Shown: positions 25,281 through 32,559 of the stretch, one piece after another
How the letters are laid out: each line of letters begins with the position of its first letter
Position numbering within the stretch: position 1 is the stretch's first letter
Source of the DNA: an uncultured Prevotellaceae bacterium
GTDB taxonomy: Bacteria; Bacteroidota; Bacteroidia; Bacteroidales; Bacteroidaceae
DNA length: 64,000 nucleotides
Assembly (NCBI GenBank): GCA_947168395.1
Contig: CAMVLT010000011.1
Coordinates: 1-64,000 of the forward strand
Direction: 5' to 3'
Notes under the pieces: generated by a model
What the model saw: only the letters and a program-made list of their open reading frames with translations
Database searches by the model: none
What the model was told of the DNA's origin: nothing
Program-made: the position numbers and the translations under genes

Positions 25281-25580
25281 GCCATCGAGCTGTCGCCATT
25301 GGGAGAGGCAATAGCACAGATATGGCAAACCATAGGTAGCCATCATCCGGAGGTGAAAGTAGTGGCGCTACAGATGATGCCCGATCATTTGCATGCCATT
25401 CTGTTTGTGAGGGAGAAGATGGAAAAGCCATTGGGGAAGGTGGTGCTGGGCTTGAAGCAGGCGTGTAATAAGGCGTTTAGGGAGCTGATGCCTGTGGAGT
25501 TTATTGCTGTGCCACAGCAATATACTGAACGGAAGAGCGCAATGGGGGGGGAATTCTGCCGGCAGGGTATTATTAAATAA
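25281..25580 (+). pseudogene. Remnant of a REP-associated Y1 (HUH) transposase
   Basis: The readable segment SPLGEAIAQIWQ...PEVKVVALQMMPDHLHAILFV...KPLGKVVLGLKQACNKAFREL matches the middle of IS200/REP-associated tyrosine transposases. The H-L-H of the HUH metal site is intact in PDHLHA. The N-terminal part before the HUH motif and the C-terminal catalytic tyrosine region are missing: the 5' end dissolves into 9-mer repeats and the 3' end into unrelated sequence. Not expected to be active. No full copy of this transposase is in the window. Confidence 0.75.
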
Positions 25581-25625
25581 TGTGTAAAATTGTGGGCGGT
25601 TGTAAATAATCTCGTTAGTTTTTTG

Positions 25626-25633
25626 TATCTTTG
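25626..25633 (+). promoter_or_regulatory. -7 box of the 25654 operon
   Basis: TATCTTTG lies 20 bases before the ATG at 25654, after the transposase remnant. Confidence 0.6.
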
Positions 25634-25653
25634 CTTGCTGGTACAAAAGAATT

Positions 25654-26160
25654 ATGAAGAATAGGGGCAGAATCATGGGGAATGGGTGGATAATGATGTT
25701 TTCATTATTCATTGTTCACTATTCACTATTCATTAGCCCCGTGGGGGCGCAGTCTTTCGAACTGCGTAGGGGGCACGACAGCCTGTATTGGCTGAACGAC
25801 TGGCGGCTGCCCTATCCCGTCTATCAGTATCAGGAAGGCGACATCGATGGCGACGGGCAGGTGGATGCAATGGTGGGCGTGGTGAAGCCAACGCGCTTTT
25901 ATCCTGAACGAGGCCGTCGGTTGTTCATCTTCAAGCAGGTGAACGGCAAGGTGCGCCCGATGTGGATGGGGTCGAAGCTGGGCGGCATTCTGCGCGACTT
26001 CCGCTACGTTGAGGGCGGCAGCATCCGCAGTCTGGAGATGACCGCCGACAGCCTCTATGTGGTGGCCGACTACCGCTGGGCAGGCTTTGGCATGGCCTTC
26101 GAGCGTTTTATTATAAAAGGTACAGACGAAGAAACAGCCATTAAATACTTCAGAGAATGA
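25654..26160 (+). CDS. Exported protein of unknown function, signal peptide built from repeats
   Basis: The 168-residue product has a hydrophobic leader MMFSLFIVHYSLFISPVGAQ, most of which is encoded by a heptamer array (25701-25735). The mature part has GDIDGDGQVDAMVGV, a calcium-loop-like EF/FG-GAP motif, and several beta strands ending in FERFIIKGTDEETAIKYFRE. The start may be ATG 25654, 25675 or 25693; the last two still leave a usable signal. It overlaps the DUF3160 gene by four bases and is likely co-exported with it. No family recognised with confidence. Confidence 0.6.
   Translation: MKNRGRIMGNGWIMMFSLFIVHYSLFISPVGAQSFELRRGHDSLYWLNDWRLPYPVYQYQEGDIDGDGQVDAMVGVVKPTRFYPERGRRLFIFKQVNGKVRPMWMGSKLGGILRDFRYVEGGSIRSLEMTADSLYVVADYRWAGFGMAFERFIIKGTDEETAIKYFRE
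25701..25735. repeat. Heptamer array encoding a signal peptide
   Basis: Five 7-mers, TTCATTA, TTCATTG, TTCACTA, TTCACTA and TTCATTA, give the hydrophobic SLFIVHYSLFIS segment. Confidence 0.85.
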
Positions 26161-28559
26161 GAACAAGGACATTATTTGTAGTATGTGCGCTTGCCCTGAT
26201 GGCAGCGTGCAGCCAGAAACAGAGTGTGGTGCAGGTGCCCGTGTCGAAGATTGACGTGGAGCAGCTGAACCAGAAGATTGACTACGACATGGACGTATCG
26301 GGACTCAGCCTCGCCGACCTGCGCGTGCTGCGAAATGCCCCTGCTGCTCGGCAGGGCTACCCGTTCAAGGATGCCTACCTGCGCGGCATTTATGGCAGTA
26401 CGACGTGGTACGACTCGCTGATGTACGTGTTCGACGAGACAGTAGATTTCAGCAGCGTCAAGGAGCGCGAAGGCGAATCGTGGCGCGACTACTACTACCG
26501 TGCCAGCGACGAGGTGGGTGCCGTGAAGTACACCAGCGAGGAACAGGCATTCATGAAACGCCTGAAGGCCCGTGAGGAAGAACTGCTGAAGCAGAACTTC
26601 GACGTAGCCGACGGACTGCGGGTGAACGTGGCCAACCTGGTCAACCCCACCCAGTTGTCGGACTTCGACCCACAGTTGTGCCAGCAGCTGGCACAGAACG
26701 GCTTTGCCATTGTGCCGGGCGAGAACGAGCAGCTGTTCCACGTCTACGAGCAGAACGACTACCGCCAGTTCCCCTCGTTTGTGACCACCGACCTTTTCCT
26801 ACAGCTCTACCACCTCTACTTCGACTGCATGCTGCGCGAGTTGGAGGAACAAAAGTTGGACTCGCTGGTGCGCCTGTTCTGCCATGAGTCGCTCCGAGCG
26901 TTCACGGTGAAGCAGTACGACCAGGACGGCGGACTCGACACTCTGGCCGCCATGACCTGGCTCAACACCTATTTTACGGTGGCCAGCGCCCTTATCCATG
27001 AAAAGGAACCCGTAGGCAATGCTGACGCTCAGCACGAATACCGGCAGGTGATGAAGAGCGAGGACGACATATCCACGTTCTTGGGCTATGAGGATGCGAA
27101 GTTTGCCTATAGCCTGTTCCGCCCACGTGGCCACTATACGCGTAACAGCACCCTGCAACGCTACTTCCGCACTATGATGTGGCTGCAGACCGTTCCTTTC
27201 CAGACCGACCGCCCCTTCGACATGTTCAAGGTTGCGCTGCTGGCCCGGGAAGTCTACTACAACACGAGACTCAGCGCACTCTACAAGCAACTCACCCAGC
27301 CCTTGGACTGGCTCATGGGAATGCCCGACGACGTGAGTATAGCGCAGGTGGGCGAACTGTTGCACGAAATGGCAACGGATGACCTCGATCCAAACGAATT
27401 GGGAAAGCGAATTGACGGGATAGCCGACAAGCAAACCCGCCTGCGACCCAAGTTCCAGCACACCAGCCGCAACAAGGTACGCCTGATGCCCCAGCGCTAC
27501 CAGCCCGATGCCGAGGTGCTGCAGGAGATGGTGGACTACGACGGCAAACCCACCCAGCGTGCTACGCCGAAGGGATTAGACGTGTTTGCCGCCTTGGGAG
27601 TCAGTGCCGCCGAGCAACTGCTGATGGAGGAAGGGCAGGCATGGAAAGGATTCAAGCCTACGCTGGAAAGGATGAAGCAGCGCATGGGCGAGATAGACTG
27701 GCAGCAGACCATTTCCACACAGTGGATGCAGACGCTGACGACACTTGACAACAAGGAACAGGACACCCACTTGCCTTACTTCATGGTAACGCCTGAGTGG
27801 GACTGCAAGAACCTGAACGCCGCCTTAGCCTCGTGGGCCGAACTGAAGCACGACGCCATTCTCTACGCCAAGCAGCCGATGGGAGCCGAGTGCGGCGGTG
27901 CTGGGCCTCCCGACCCCGTGGTGAAGGGCTACGTGGAGCCGAACACAGCTTTCTGGAAGAAGGCCATCGAACTGCTTGACAACACCCATAAACTGCTGAA
28001 AGAGCAGAATATGCTGACCGAGAAGATAGCCAACGCTACTCAGCGCATCAGCGAAGAAGCGCAGTTCCTGTTGCGCATCAGTGAGAAGGAACTGGCTGGC
28101 AAACTGCCCACCGACGAGGAGATGGACCAGCTGAAGTGCATTGGTGCCACGTTCGAGAACATCTCGCTTGACCTTATCCGCGAGCCTGACCAGTACCTCA
28201 TGGGTTGGGACGACGTGCAGGGCACCGACCGCCGTGTGGCCTTGGTAGCCGACGTCTATACGGCCAATGCCGACAACAACCCGAAGAAGTCGATACTCTA
28301 CGAGGCCGTGGGCGATGCCGACGAAATCTATGTTGTGGTCGAGATAGGCGGCTACCTCTACCTGACCCGTGGTGCCGTGCTGAGCTATCGTGAGTTTACA
28401 CAGCCCCTCGGCCAGCAGCGGCTGACTGACGAGGAGTGGCAGCAGGAGCTGAAGCAGCAGCCCCGCAAGGGCGTGCCCGAATGGATGGACCGCATCATCG
28501 TGCCCTTGAAGCAGAAGAAGATAGTGAATGAGGAGTTTTTCTATAGCTCTGGCTGTTAG
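26157..28559 (+). CDS. DUF3160 lipoprotein
   Basis: The 800-residue lipoprotein (ALMAA|CSQKQ, Cys about 19) matches the DUF3160 layout: a helical N-terminal half with NGFAIVPGENEQLFHVYEQNDYRQFPSFVTTDLFLQLYHLYFD, a long helical middle, and a C-terminal beta part with DRRVALVADVYTANAD. The function of the family is not established. It overlaps the previous gene (ATGA) and the CapA-like gene by 32 bases, so all three are translated from one message. Confidence 0.85.
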   Translation: MRTRTLFVVCALALMAACSQKQSVVQVPVSKIDVEQLNQKIDYDMDVSGLSLADLRVLRNAPAARQGYPFKDAYLRGIYGSTTWYDSLMYVFDETVDFSSVKEREGESWRDYYYRASDEVGAVKYTSEEQAFMKRLKAREEELLKQNFDVADGLRVNVANLVNPTQLSDFDPQLCQQLAQNGFAIVPGENEQLFHVYEQNDYRQFPSFVTTDLFLQLYHLYFDCMLRELEEQKLDSLVRLFCHESLRAFTVKQYDQDGGLDTLAAMTWLNTYFTVASALIHEKEPVGNADAQHEYRQVMKSEDDISTFLGYEDAKFAYSLFRPRGHYTRNSTLQRYFRTMMWLQTVPFQTDRPFDMFKVALLAREVYYNTRLSALYKQLTQPLDWLMGMPDDVSIAQVGELLHEMATDDLDPNELGKRIDGIADKQTRLRPKFQHTSRNKVRLMPQRYQPDAEVLQEMVDYDGKPTQRATPKGLDVFAALGVSAAEQLLMEEGQAWKGFKPTLERMKQRMGEIDWQQTISTQWMQTLTTLDNKEQDTHLPYFMVTPEWDCKNLNAALASWAELKHDAILYAKQPMGAECGGAGPPDPVVKGYVEPNTAFWKKAIELLDNTHKLLKEQNMLTEKIANATQRISEEAQFLLRISEKELAGKLPTDEEMDQLKCIGATFENISLDLIREPDQYLMGWDDVQGTDRRVALVADVYTANADNNPKKSILYEAVGDADEIYVVVEIGGYLYLTRGAVLSYREFTQPLGQQRLTDEEWQQELKQQPRKGVPEWMDRIIVPLKQKKIVNEEFFYSSGC

Positions 28560-29409
28560 CCTGACGGTGGTGCTGACGGGCGACATTCTGCTGGATCGTG
28601 GGGTGCGGCAGGTGATTGAGCGTCGTGGTGCCGACCACCTCTTTTCACCAGGTGTCGACTCCGTGCTGTCCAGCGCCCAGGTTGTTGTCGGCAACTTGGA
28701 GTGCCCGGCAACCAAGATAGAGGCACCCGTCTTCAAGCGGTTTATCTTCAGGGGTGAGCCAGAATGGCTCCAGACCCTGCACCGCCACGGCTTCACCCAC
28801 TTGAATCTGGCCAACAACCACTCCATAGACCAAGGACGAGAGGGGCTGATGGACACACGCCGCAACATCCAGCGGGCGGGCATGGTGCCCATCGGTGCTG
28901 GAGCCACGATGAACGAAGCCGTCCAGCCCGTGCTGTTGGCTGAAAGTCCGCGCCGTGTCTATTTGGTGCCCTCCCTGCGGTTAGCACTCGAAAACTATGC
29001 CTATCTGCCCGACCAGCCTTGCGTTAGCCAGGAGCCAATGGACTCGCTGTTGGAGCGTGTACGTATGCTGAAGCGGGCCGACAGCACCGCCATCGTCATT
29101 GCGTCGCTGCATTGGGGTGGTGAGCACACGCTCCAGCCAGTGCCCCGCCAGCGTGTGGAAGCCCATCAGCTGATTATGGCTGGTGCCGACGTCATCGTGT
29201 GTCACCATACCCACACGCTGCAGACCATTGAGGAGTTTCGCGGCAAGAAGATATACTACAGCATAGGCAACTTCATTTTCGACCAGGCGAAGCCCCTGAA
29301 CAGCCGTGCCTGCATGGTGCGCTTGAACATCAAACGGGACGGTTTCACCGTGGAAACCGTCCCGATAGAGATACGTCATTGCGTGCCTTGGGTTCAGACG
29401 GCGCTGTAG
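28528..29409 (+). CDS. CapA / PGA_cap-family metallophosphoesterase-like protein
   Basis: The 293-residue protein carries the PGA_cap motifs in order: LTGDILLDRG (about 16-25), GNLECP, NLANNHSIDQG, IASLHWGGEH and CHHTHTLQ. These are typical metal ligands of the calcineurin-like fold. Relatives act in poly-gamma-glutamate capsule formation, but no cap operon is present here, so the role is open. The N-terminus is hydrophobic but doubles as the first strand of the domain, so export is unclear. It starts inside the DUF3160 gene and its end overlaps a convergent small gene by 16 bases. Confidence 0.82.
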   Translation: MRSFSIALAVSLTVVLTGDILLDRGVRQVIERRGADHLFSPGVDSVLSSAQVVVGNLECPATKIEAPVFKRFIFRGEPEWLQTLHRHGFTHLNLANNHSIDQGREGLMDTRRNIQRAGMVPIGAGATMNEAVQPVLLAESPRRVYLVPSLRLALENYAYLPDQPCVSQEPMDSLLERVRMLKRADSTAIVIASLHWGGEHTLQPVPRQRVEAHQLIMAGADVIVCHHTHTLQTIEEFRGKKIYYSIGNFIFDQAKPLNSRACMVRLNIKRDGFTVETVPIEIRHCVPWVQTAL

Positions 29410-29612
29410 CCCGTAGTGGCAATAGTGCGTATCACGTCTTTGATGTTCAGTTCGTGGAAACCGTTCTGCTCCAAGGCCTTACGGTTCTGGTCGAGCACAG
29501 CCTGTTCCTGCTCATTGTTTTCGTAGGTTACGTACTTTCCCTTAGCCTCGGCGATGCACCAACCTACAAGTGCTACGACGATGAAGGCTACAAATGCGAT
29601 GATAGTTGTCAT
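29394..29612 (-). CDS. Small single-pass membrane protein, unknown function
   Basis: The 72-residue protein has one transmembrane helix (about 3-22, IIAFVAFIVVALVGWCIA) and a charged tail rich in Glu and Asn (YENNEQEQAVLDQNRKALEQNGF). The start at 29612 is chosen because a -7 box TATCTTTG is at 29634-29641; the frame opens eight codons earlier but that ATG lies almost on the promoter. It overlaps the end of the convergent CapA-like gene. Confidence 0.6.
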   Translation of the reverse strand: MTTIIAFVAFIVVALVGWCIAEAKGKYVTYENNEQEQAVLDQNRKALEQNGFHELNIKDVIRTIATTGYSAV

Positions 29613-29633
29613 AGTTTCTTCTGGTTTTTGCTG

Positions 29634-29641
29634 CAAAGATA
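29634..29641 (-). promoter_or_regulatory. -7 box of the small membrane protein gene
   Basis: The minus strand reads TATCTTTG, 22 bases upstream of the ATG at 29612. Confidence 0.6.
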
Positions 29642-29708
29642 GTGCAAATCAGCAGAAACGCCAAATTTATTTGAATTTATTTGCATTTCCGTGGGGCTGA
29701 CACGGCCA

Positions 29709-31223
29709 TTATTTGTAGTTTTCCATCATGTCGAGCAGGTTGGCGCGATAGTTGTGAGGGTCGAAGCTGAGGCCTTGCTTGACCAGATTCTTAGCCATCG
29801 TGATGGTGGCGTCGCCCTTGTGGGGAGAGTTGCGCATCATCATGCCGTAGGCAGCGATGCCAGCAGCGAAGTAGAACTCCGTAGAGGGTTCTCCCCAGAT
29901 CTTCTCCCTGAGTACCTGCACCTTCAGCGGTCGGCTGCTGTCGGTGAGCGACTTCTTATAACGGCAGTCGAAAGTGACAATGGGCGGGTTCGAAGCATCC
30001 TTATTCCACATTTCGGGCTTGGTCACAATCTCGTAGAGGGCAGTGATGGTTTGGCCTGCGCCAATCTCGCCAGCATCCTTCTTGTCGTCCTCGAAGTCCT
30101 CATTGCTCATGACGCGGTTCTCGTAGCCGATGAGACGGTACTCGCTGATGAGGTCGCTGTTGAAGGTAACCTGGCACTTGGCATCGTTGGCAACGCTGAC
30201 GAACTGGTTACGCTCGTGGACGAAGACCTTCATCATCTCGTCCTCGCAGTCGATGTAGTGGTAGGTGCCATTGCCCGTATTGCTGATTTTCTCCATCATG
30301 GCATCGTTCAGGTTGCCCATGCCGAAGCCGAGGCAGGTCATGTAGATGCCTTTGCGGGCGTAGCTCTCCACCATTTCCACCAGAGCGTCGGTACTGGTGA
30401 CGCCCACGTTGAAGTCGCCGTCGGTGCCCAGGATGATGCGGTTGTTGCACTTGGGGTCGTAGTTGGCCAGCGCCTCCTCGTAGGCCATCTTCAGCGCTTC
30501 GCCGCCGTTGGTGCAGCCTTCGGCAGATAGTTGGCTGATAGCCTTTTTGATTTTGCTTGCCTCACGGACGGGAGTGGATTCCAACAACTTCTGGACTTCG
30601 CCTGAGTAGGTGATGAGCGAGATGCGGTCGTCAGGATTCAGCTGGTAGAGCAGTTCCGTGAGTCCCCGTTTCAGCAGGTCCAGCTTGTCGTTGCTGGCCA
30701 TTGAGCCAGACACATCGACGAGGAATACGAAGTTGGCACGTGGCGATTCGTCAGCCGTCAGCTCCCGTCCCTTGAGGCCTAAGCGCAGCAGCAGGTGCTC
30801 CTCGTTCCAGGGACAGCGTCCCACCTCGGCATTGATGGCTACCTTCTCGTCGCCCTTCGGCGAGGGATAGTCAAATGTAAAGTAGTTGAGGAACTCCTCG
30901 ATGCGCACGCAGGCAGGTTCGACGTCGTAGTCGTTGGCCAGATAGCGACGCACGATGGCATACGAGGCACCATCGGCATCGACGGAGAAGGTGGATACGG
31001 GTTCGTCAGCGGTCTTGACGAAGGGATTGTCGGCAAACGCTTCAAACTTGTTGCTGTCAGTAGGAACCTTCTGCCCCTCAAGAGCCAGTTTCGCGACGTC
31101 ATTGGAATTGTAGGTCTGTAGTGCTTCCAGATCACCGCTTTCGTTGGTTGTGGAACAGCCTGCCATCAGCAGGCTCATGGCTGCTAAGCCGAGACTCAGA
31201 TAGTTTTTTTTCATTGTTCTCAT
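29709..31223 (-). CDS. YfbK-like von Willebrand factor A lipoprotein
   Basis: The 504-residue lipoprotein (LLMAG|CSTT, Cys about 23) has the three parts of YfbK-type proteins. A von Willebrand N-terminal segment (FSVDADGASYAIVRRYL...RIEEFLNYF) comes first. The vWA domain with the MIDAS DVSGSMA (about residues 168-175) and a later TDGDFNVGV follows. A DUF3520-like C-terminal part has GAGQTITALYEI and TMAKNLVKQGL. The role of these exported vWA proteins is not known. ATG at 31214 is an alternative start. No TAnnTTTG box was found upstream. It is divergent from the second sigma cassette. Confidence 0.88.
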   Translation of the reverse strand: MRTMKKNYLSLGLAAMSLLMAGCSTTNESGDLEALQTYNSNDVAKLALEGQKVPTDSNKFEAFADNPFVKTADEPVSTFSVDADGASYAIVRRYLANDYDVEPACVRIEEFLNYFTFDYPSPKGDEKVAINAEVGRCPWNEEHLLLRLGLKGRELTADESPRANFVFLVDVSGSMASNDKLDLLKRGLTELLYQLNPDDRISLITYSGEVQKLLESTPVREASKIKKAISQLSAEGCTNGGEALKMAYEEALANYDPKCNNRIILGTDGDFNVGVTSTDALVEMVESYARKGIYMTCLGFGMGNLNDAMMEKISNTGNGTYHYIDCEDEMMKVFVHERNQFVSVANDAKCQVTFNSDLISEYRLIGYENRVMSNEDFEDDKKDAGEIGAGQTITALYEIVTKPEMWNKDASNPPIVTFDCRYKKSLTDSSRPLKVQVLREKIWGEPSTEFYFAAGIAAYGMMMRNSPHKGDATITMAKNLVKQGLSFDPHNYRANLLDMMENYK

Positions 31224-31277
31224 TGCTTTTAGTGGTTTTACTTGTTGTTCTCTGTCATTGAAACGACGGAGTGGGGC

Positions 31278-31344
31278 AAATCCTGCACTTGGGCGGCTTA
31301 AAAAGTGTTAATGAAGAAAAATCTGGCTCCGAAGTGCAAGATTT
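31278..31344. promoter_or_regulatory. Inverted repeat overlapping the second cassette's promoter element
   Basis: AAATCCTGCACTT (31278-31290) and AAGTGCAAGATTT (31332-31344) are reverse complements with one mismatch. The right arm overlaps the TGCAAG block of the promoter element, so this may be an operator. Confidence 0.45.
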
Positions 31345-31371
31345 CGCTTTTTCTCCGTTATATAAGAAAAA
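31335..31371 (+). promoter_or_regulatory. Candidate ECF-sigma promoter element, copy 2
   Basis: TGCAAGATTTCGC is followed after about 23 bases by TTATATAAG and AAAAAGG, ending nine bases before the lipoprotein ATG. It matches 17790-17830 upstream of the paralogous operon. Confidence 0.5.
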
Positions 31372-31380
31372 GGTGTAAGC

Positions 31381-32007
31381 ATGAAGAAGATAAAAAGTAA
31401 GTTTGGCCTGATGGCCTTGTTAGTGGCCTGCATGCTGACGGCGTGCAGCGAAGGTAATGATGAATCAATGGCTGATATGCAGATGAATAATGCGAAAGCT
31501 GACGTTCAAAGCGCAGTCTTTGAGGGCGAGTGGACTATCGACAAAGAGGTGGTAGATACGGCTCGCTTAGAGGTGTCTTCTGTACTGAAGTTGAGGCTGC
31601 CGGAGGAATATCTGATGTGGTCCTGCTTTGAGAAAGAAATGCTGTCAAGTATCTGGCCTGGCCACTTTGAGCTCAAAGGGCTGCCAGTAATGCTTATGCT
31701 CAGGAGCCAAGGCTACACGAGCGAGACAAATTTCTCCTCCATCGTCACCTCAGCCGAAGACGACAACGGGATGATGCTCAACTTTCCTGTTTGCTTCTTT
31801 GTCGACATTGACGGCATAAGCCATCGTGTCGACGTGCTTTCTGACGAACAAGCCACCGCCGTCTACAGGAACGGCAACGGGATGTGGACATTAGGAATAC
31901 CCGTTAGCAGCTACCACATCGTCAATTTGGAGACCTTGGAGGAGGGACAACGCACACCCCACTTGCCCTTCACCTTATATTATAACACGACAAAACGAAT
32001 CAGATAG
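31381..32007 (+). CDS. Lipoprotein of unknown function in sigma cassette 2
   Basis: The 208-residue protein has a lipoprotein signal (LTA|CSEGND, Cys about 22). The mature part is about 185 residues with predicted beta-rich stretches (FEGEWTIDKEVVDTARLEVSSVLKLRLP) and no recognised domain. It occupies the position held by the inhibitor lipoproteins in the first cassette and is followed after six bases by the sigma-factor GTG. It may be an output or a signal of the sigma system. Confidence 0.7.
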   Translation: MKKIKSKFGLMALLVACMLTACSEGNDESMADMQMNNAKADVQSAVFEGEWTIDKEVVDTARLEVSSVLKLRLPEEYLMWSCFEKEMLSSIWPGHFELKGLPVMLMLRSQGYTSETNFSSIVTSAEDDNGMMLNFPVCFFVDIDGISHRVDVLSDEQATAVYRNGNGMWTLGIPVSSYHIVNLETLEEGQRTPHLPFTLYYNTTKRIR

Positions 32008-32013
32008 CGGAAG

Positions 32014-32559
32014 GTGGAGACAGAACTGCAGCTGTTGGAGGCAATACGCAGCGGAGAGCGGGAGGCCCTGCGGCGGCTCTACGACCGCTATTCGGGCTAT
32101 GCTATGGCCATCGGGCTGCGCTACCTGCCAGAGGGCGACGAGGTGCGTGACGTGTTGCAGGACAGTTTTGTGAGGATCCTCACCTCCATCGGCCAGTTCA
32201 ACTATCACGGCGAAGGGTCGCTGAAGTCGTGGGTGAGCAGAATCGTCAGCAACCGCTCCGTTGACTATCTGCGTGAGCACCAGCGGTTTATGGTGGTGAG
32301 TGACATCCCCGATGAGCCTGACGAGCAGGAAGAGCCTGACGTGGGAGGGGTGCCGCCCGACGTGCTGACGAAGATGATAGGACGGCTGCCCGTCAACTAC
32401 CGCATGGTGCTTAACCTCTACGTCTTCGAGCAGCGGAGCCACCGCGAGATTGCCCAGCTGTTGGACATCAAGGAGAGTACCTCCTCCTCGCTGTTCTTCA
32501 GGGCGAAGAAGATGCTGGCAAGGATGATTAAAGACTACATCAACAAGCAAAGAATATGA
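32014..32559 (+). CDS. ECF RNA polymerase sigma factor (paralogue of 19979)
   Basis: The 181-residue protein has region 2 with EGDEVRDVLQDSFVRIL and region 4 with FEQRSHREIAQLLDIKESTSSSLFFRAKKML. A linker PDVGGVPPDVLTKMIGRLPVNYRMVLNLYVFE closely parallels the first cassette's IPPDVVHQMVSQLPAGYRTVLNLYVFE. GTG start, six bases after the lipoprotein stop; four-base overlap with the membrane protein gene. Confidence 0.9.
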   Translation: METELQLLEAIRSGEREALRRLYDRYSGYAMAIGLRYLPEGDEVRDVLQDSFVRILTSIGQFNYHGEGSLKSWVSRIVSNRSVDYLREHQRFMVVSDIPDEPDEQEEPDVGGVPPDVLTKMIGRLPVNYRMVLNLYVFEQRSHREIAQLLDIKESTSSSLFFRAKKMLARMIKDYINKQRI

